From: an uncultured Oscillibacter sp.
Lineage (GTDB): Bacteria; Bacillota; Clostridia; Oscillospirales; Oscillospiraceae
Direction of reading: 5' to 3'
NCBI RefSeq assembly: GCF_910584465.1
Contig: NZ_CAJUBK010000076.1
Span: 1 to 9,102, forward strand
DNA: 9,102 nucleotides
Notes under the pieces: model-generated
What the model was told of the DNA's origin: nothing
Database searches by the model: none
Seen by the model: the letters and a program-made list of their open reading frames with translations, nothing else
Program-made: the position numbers and the translations under genes
Shown: positions 6,693 through 9,102 of the stretch, piece after piece
Layout of the letters: each line of letters opens with the position of its first letter
Position numbering within the stretch: position 1 is the first letter of the stretch

Positions 6693-7706
6693 TTATTTCT
6701 TCGCCAGGTACTTCCGCAGGTCCAGAGCGACGGCCACGATGATGACCAGGCCCTGGGCGATGAAGGTGTAGGCCGGGTCGAAGCGGAGGAACTGGAGGCA
6801 GATCTTCAGGACCTCGAACACCAGCACGCCGATCAGGATGCCGGACACCTTGCCCACGCCGCCGTTGGCGGAGACGCCGCCGATGGTGCAGGCCGCGATG
6901 GCTTCCAGCTCATAGCCGGTGCCGGTGGCGGTGGAGGCGCCGCCCGCCTTGGAGCCGATCAGGAACCCGGCCAGGGCATACATGACGGAGGCCAGGACAT
7001 AGATGCGGATCAGGGAGACGGAGACGTTCACGCCCGCCACCTGAGCGGCGTTCTCGTTGCCGCCGATGGCGTACATGTACTTGCCGTGGCGGGTCTTGTT
7101 GTACAGGAACCACATGAACACGCCCACCAGCAGCGCGGGGAGCAGCAGATAGGGGATGAAGCGGTTGTCGAAGAAGTTGCCGCTGGCCAGGGCCCGGTAG
7201 CTCTCCTTGAAGCCGCCGATGGGCTGGTTGCCGGTGATGATCTGGCACGCGCCGTAGACCAGGGTCTGCATGCCCAGGGTGGCGATGAAGGGGGGCACCT
7301 TCAAAAAGGCGATGACGCAGCCGTTGACCGCGCCGATGCAGGCCATGATGGCCACGGTGATCAGCAGGGCGGCGACCCAGGGCATGTCGGGCATCCAGGG
7401 CAGCACCCGGGCGCTGTAGTCCAGGGTCTGCTGCATCATGGCGGCGAAGCACGCCGCCAGGCCCACCTGACGGCCGGCGGACAGGTCCGTGCCCTTGGTG
7501 ATCAGGCACCCGGACACGCCACAGGCGATGATGAACCGGGGGGCCACGTTGGAGATCAGGTTGCCCACGTTGTCGCGGCTCATGAAGTTGCTGCTGTTGA
7601 CCCAGGTGTACAGGGCCAGCAGGATGATGAGGAAAATGATGGCGTTATCGGAAATGAATTTCGTGACGGTCTTCACGCTCAGCGTCTTTCCTTTTGTCTC
7701 TCCCAT
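6693..7706 (-). CDS. mglC: Galactose/methyl-galactoside ABC importer permease
   Basis: This 337-residue inner-membrane permease nearly equals E. coli MglC in length (336). It shows a run of hydrophobic segments expected for the BPD_transp_2 family, starting at about residues 21-36 and 52-70 and ending with VIIVAVALDLRKYLAKK. Family landmarks visible are GTDLSAGRQVGLAA (72-85), PPFIATLGMQTLVYG (138-152), the cytoplasmic loop YAIGGNENAAQVAGVNV (212-228) that contacts the ATPase, and ELEAIAACTIGGVSANGGVG (266-285). It forms the sugar channel with MglA. The ATG follows the mglA stop by 17 bases; AAGGAGG starts within that stop codon, so translation is probably coupled. RbsC/XylH-type specificity is less likely given the close MglC match. 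Confidence 0.93.
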   Translation of the reverse strand: MGETKGKTLSVKTVTKFISDNAIIFLIILLALYTWVNSSNFMSRDNVGNLISNVAPRFIIACGVSGCLITKGTDLSAGRQVGLAACFAAMMQQTLDYSARVLPWMPDMPWVAALLITVAIMACIGAVNGCVIAFLKVPPFIATLGMQTLVYGACQIITGNQPIGGFKESYRALASGNFFDNRFIPYLLLPALLVGVFMWFLYNKTRHGKYMYAIGGNENAAQVAGVNVSVSLIRIYVLASVMYALAGFLIGSKAGGASTATGTGYELEAIAACTIGGVSANGGVGKVSGILIGVLVFEVLKICLQFLRFDPAYTFIAQGLVIIVAVALDLRKYLAKK

Positions 7707-7723
7707 AGTCGTTTCCTTCCTCC

Positions 7724-9102
7724 TTATTCAAACTGGGTCGCCAGGGCCATGATGTTCTCCTGGTCGGCGTCCTTCCCGTCGATGAAGCCGGTGACCCGGC
7801 CGTCGCACATGACCATGATGCGGTCGGACATGCCGATCAGCTCGCTCATCTCGGAGGAGATCATGATGACGCTCTTCCCCTGCTTCGCCAGCTCCGCGAT
7901 GATGCAGTAGATCTCGTATTTCGCGCCCACGTCGATGCCCCGCGTCGGCTCATCCAGGATGAACACGTCCGGGTCGTTGGCCAGCCACCGGCTGATCAGC
8001 ACCTTCTGCTGGTTGCCGCCGGAGAGGGACTGGATCTGGGTCTTGGACGAGGGCGTCTTGATGGAGAGCTTGGCCACGTTGTCCTGGACCAGCTTCTCGA
8101 TCTTCCGGTCGTCCAGCATGATGCCGCCGATGAGGTACTGGTTCAGCGAGGCGATGGACACGTTGTCCGCGATGGACAGCACGCCCAGGATGCCCGTGGC
8201 CCGGCGGTCCTCCGTCAGCATGGCGATGCCGCTGTTGATGGCCGCCTTGGGCTGGTCGATCTTCAGCTCCTTGCCCTTGTAGGTGATGCGGCCCGCCGTG
8301 TGGCAGCGGAGGCCGAACAGTCCCTCCATCAGCTCCGTCCGCTGGGCCCCGACCAGGCCCGCCACGCCCAGGATCTCGCCCTTGCGGACGCTGAAGGAGG
8401 CGTGCCGGAAGCTCTTGGGGTTGATGGAGGTGAAGTCCTCCACCTCGAAGACCACCTCGCCGGGGACGTTCTCCCGCTTGGGGAAGAGGTTGCTCAGCTC
8501 CCGGCCCACCATCTTGGTGATGATGAAGTCGGTGGTCAGCCCCTTGGCGTCCCAGGTGCCGATGTACTGGCCGTCCCGCATGATGGTGACCTCGTCGCTG
8601 ATGCGGAGGATCTCGTCCATCTTGTGGGAGATGTAGACGATGGAGACGCCCTTCTCCCGCAGCTCGTTCACGATGGTGAAGAGGGCCTCCACCTCCGCGG
8701 CGGTCAGGGAGGACGTGGGCTCATCCAGGATGAGCACCTTGCAGTCGGCGGACACGGCCTTGGCGATCTCCACCAGCTGCATCTGGGAGACGCTGAGGCT
8801 CCCCAGCTTGGCCCTGGGATCGTAGTTCAGGTGGACCTCCTTCAGGACCTCCGCCGCGTCCTTGTACATCTTCTCATGGTCGATGGTGCAGATGGGACCG
8901 AAGCGCTTGAGCGGGTAGCGGCCCACGTAGATGTTCTCGCCGATGCTGCGCTCCGGGATGGGCTGGAGCTCCTGGTGCACCATGGCGATGCCCCGGCCCA
9001 GCGCATCCAGGGGGCCTTTGATCTGGACCTTCTCCCCCTCGTAGATGACCTCGCCCTCGTCCATGTGATAGATGCCGAACATGCACTTCATCAGCGTGGA
9101 CT
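7724..9102 (-). CDS. mglA: Galactose/methyl-galactoside ABC importer ATPase, 5' end outside window
   Basis: This is the C-terminal 458 or so residues of a double-ATPase subunit; E. coli MglA has 506, so about 45 are missing. The reading frame is open to the window edge and begins STLMKC, the tail of the first Walker A motif. Counting from the first visible Met (9091), the Q loop is MVHQE (37-41), the first signature is the family-typical LSVSQMQ (99-105), Walker B is KVLILDEP (118-125) and the H loop is ISHK (154-157). The second domain has a degenerate Walker A, GLVGAQRTE (245-253), with no usual GKS/T. It is followed by the signature LSGGNQQ (356-362) and VFILDEP (376-382). The degenerate second site is a known trait of the MglA/RbsA group. 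It energises sugar uptake through MglC. Confidence 0.93.
   Translation of the reverse strand, partial: STLMKCMFGIYHMDEGEVIYEGEKVQIKGPLDALGRGIAMVHQELQPIPERSIGENIYVGRYPLKRFGPICTIDHEKMYKDAAEVLKEVHLNYDPRAKLGSLSVSQMQLVEIAKAVSADCKVLILDEPTSSLTAAEVEALFTIVNELREKGVSIVYISHKMDEILRISDEVTIMRDGQYIGTWDAKGLTTDFIITKMVGRELSNLFPKRENVPGEVVFEVEDFTSINPKSFRHASFSVRKGEILGVAGLVGAQRTELMEGLFGLRCHTAGRITYKGKELKIDQPKAAINSGIAMLTEDRRATGILGVLSIADNVSIASLNQYLIGGIMLDDRKIEKLVQDNVAKLSIKTPSSKTQIQSLSGGNQQKVLISRWLANDPDVFILDEPTRGIDVGAKYEIYCIIAELAKQGKSVIMISSEMSELIGMSDRIMVMCDGRVTGFIDGKDADQENIMALATQFE

Noticed and set aside
5204..6742. Long open frame on the plus strand (512 codons) across the response regulator gene
   Set aside because: It is the antisense shadow of the receiver/AraC gene, with low-complexity composition and no domain; it also crosses the mglC terminator.
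7724..9102. Missing first Walker A motif in the ATPase read as a truncation or pseudogene
   Set aside because: The frame is open to the window edge and starts inside the Walker A sequence (STLMKC), so the gene is simply cut by the window.
1..9102. CRISPR array, insertion sequence, tRNA or rRNA genes
   Set aside because: No regularly spaced repeats, transposase motifs, terminal repeats or structural RNA signatures were seen on either strand.

Overview
The window is GC-rich DNA packed with genes that all read on the minus strand, so transcription runs from high to low coordinates. Strong AGGAGG-type ribosome binding sites, a YesM/YesN-type two-component system, lipoprotein signals and an Mgl-type sugar importer together suggest a high-GC member of the Clostridia, plausibly a gut Oscillospiraceae-like bacterium. 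That placement is an inference; no rRNA or tRNA gene is present to test it.

Right part (9102 to 6693): the 3' part of mglA, cut by the window edge inside its first Walker A motif, is followed 17 bases later by a complete mglC. These are the ATPase and permease of a galactose/glucose (methyl-galactoside) ABC importer. A usual mglB partner would lie upstream of mglA, outside the window. A perfect 12-bp hairpin with a short T tract follows mglC.

Middle and left part (6571 to 54): a tightly packed five-gene unit starts just after that terminator. Its order is a YesN-type AraC response regulator, a lipoprotein of unknown function, a YesM-type histidine kinase with an extracellular Cache-like sensor, a membrane-anchored divergent sugar-binding-protein-like protein, and a lipoprotein closely resembling the galactose/glucose-binding protein MglB. 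Junctions are 9 bases apart, 4-base ATGA overlaps (twice) and an unusual 56-base overlap, which indicates a translationally coupled operon. A perfect 10-bp hairpin lies just after the last stop codon. A weak extended -10 promoter candidate lies between the mglC terminator and the regulator gene.

Working model (inference): the two binding-protein-like products and the lipoprotein present sugar status to the Cache-domain kinase. The kinase phosphorylates the YesN-type regulator, which controls the adjacent mgl transport genes. The last binding protein keeps all the residues that contact sugar in E. coli MglB and its calcium loop, so glucose or galactose is the best ligand guess. The most interesting part is this extended sensory operon, a two-component pair plus three extracytoplasmic proteins, and not any single enzyme. 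The only non-coding stretches are 1-53 and 6572-6692; no gap exceeds 300 bases.
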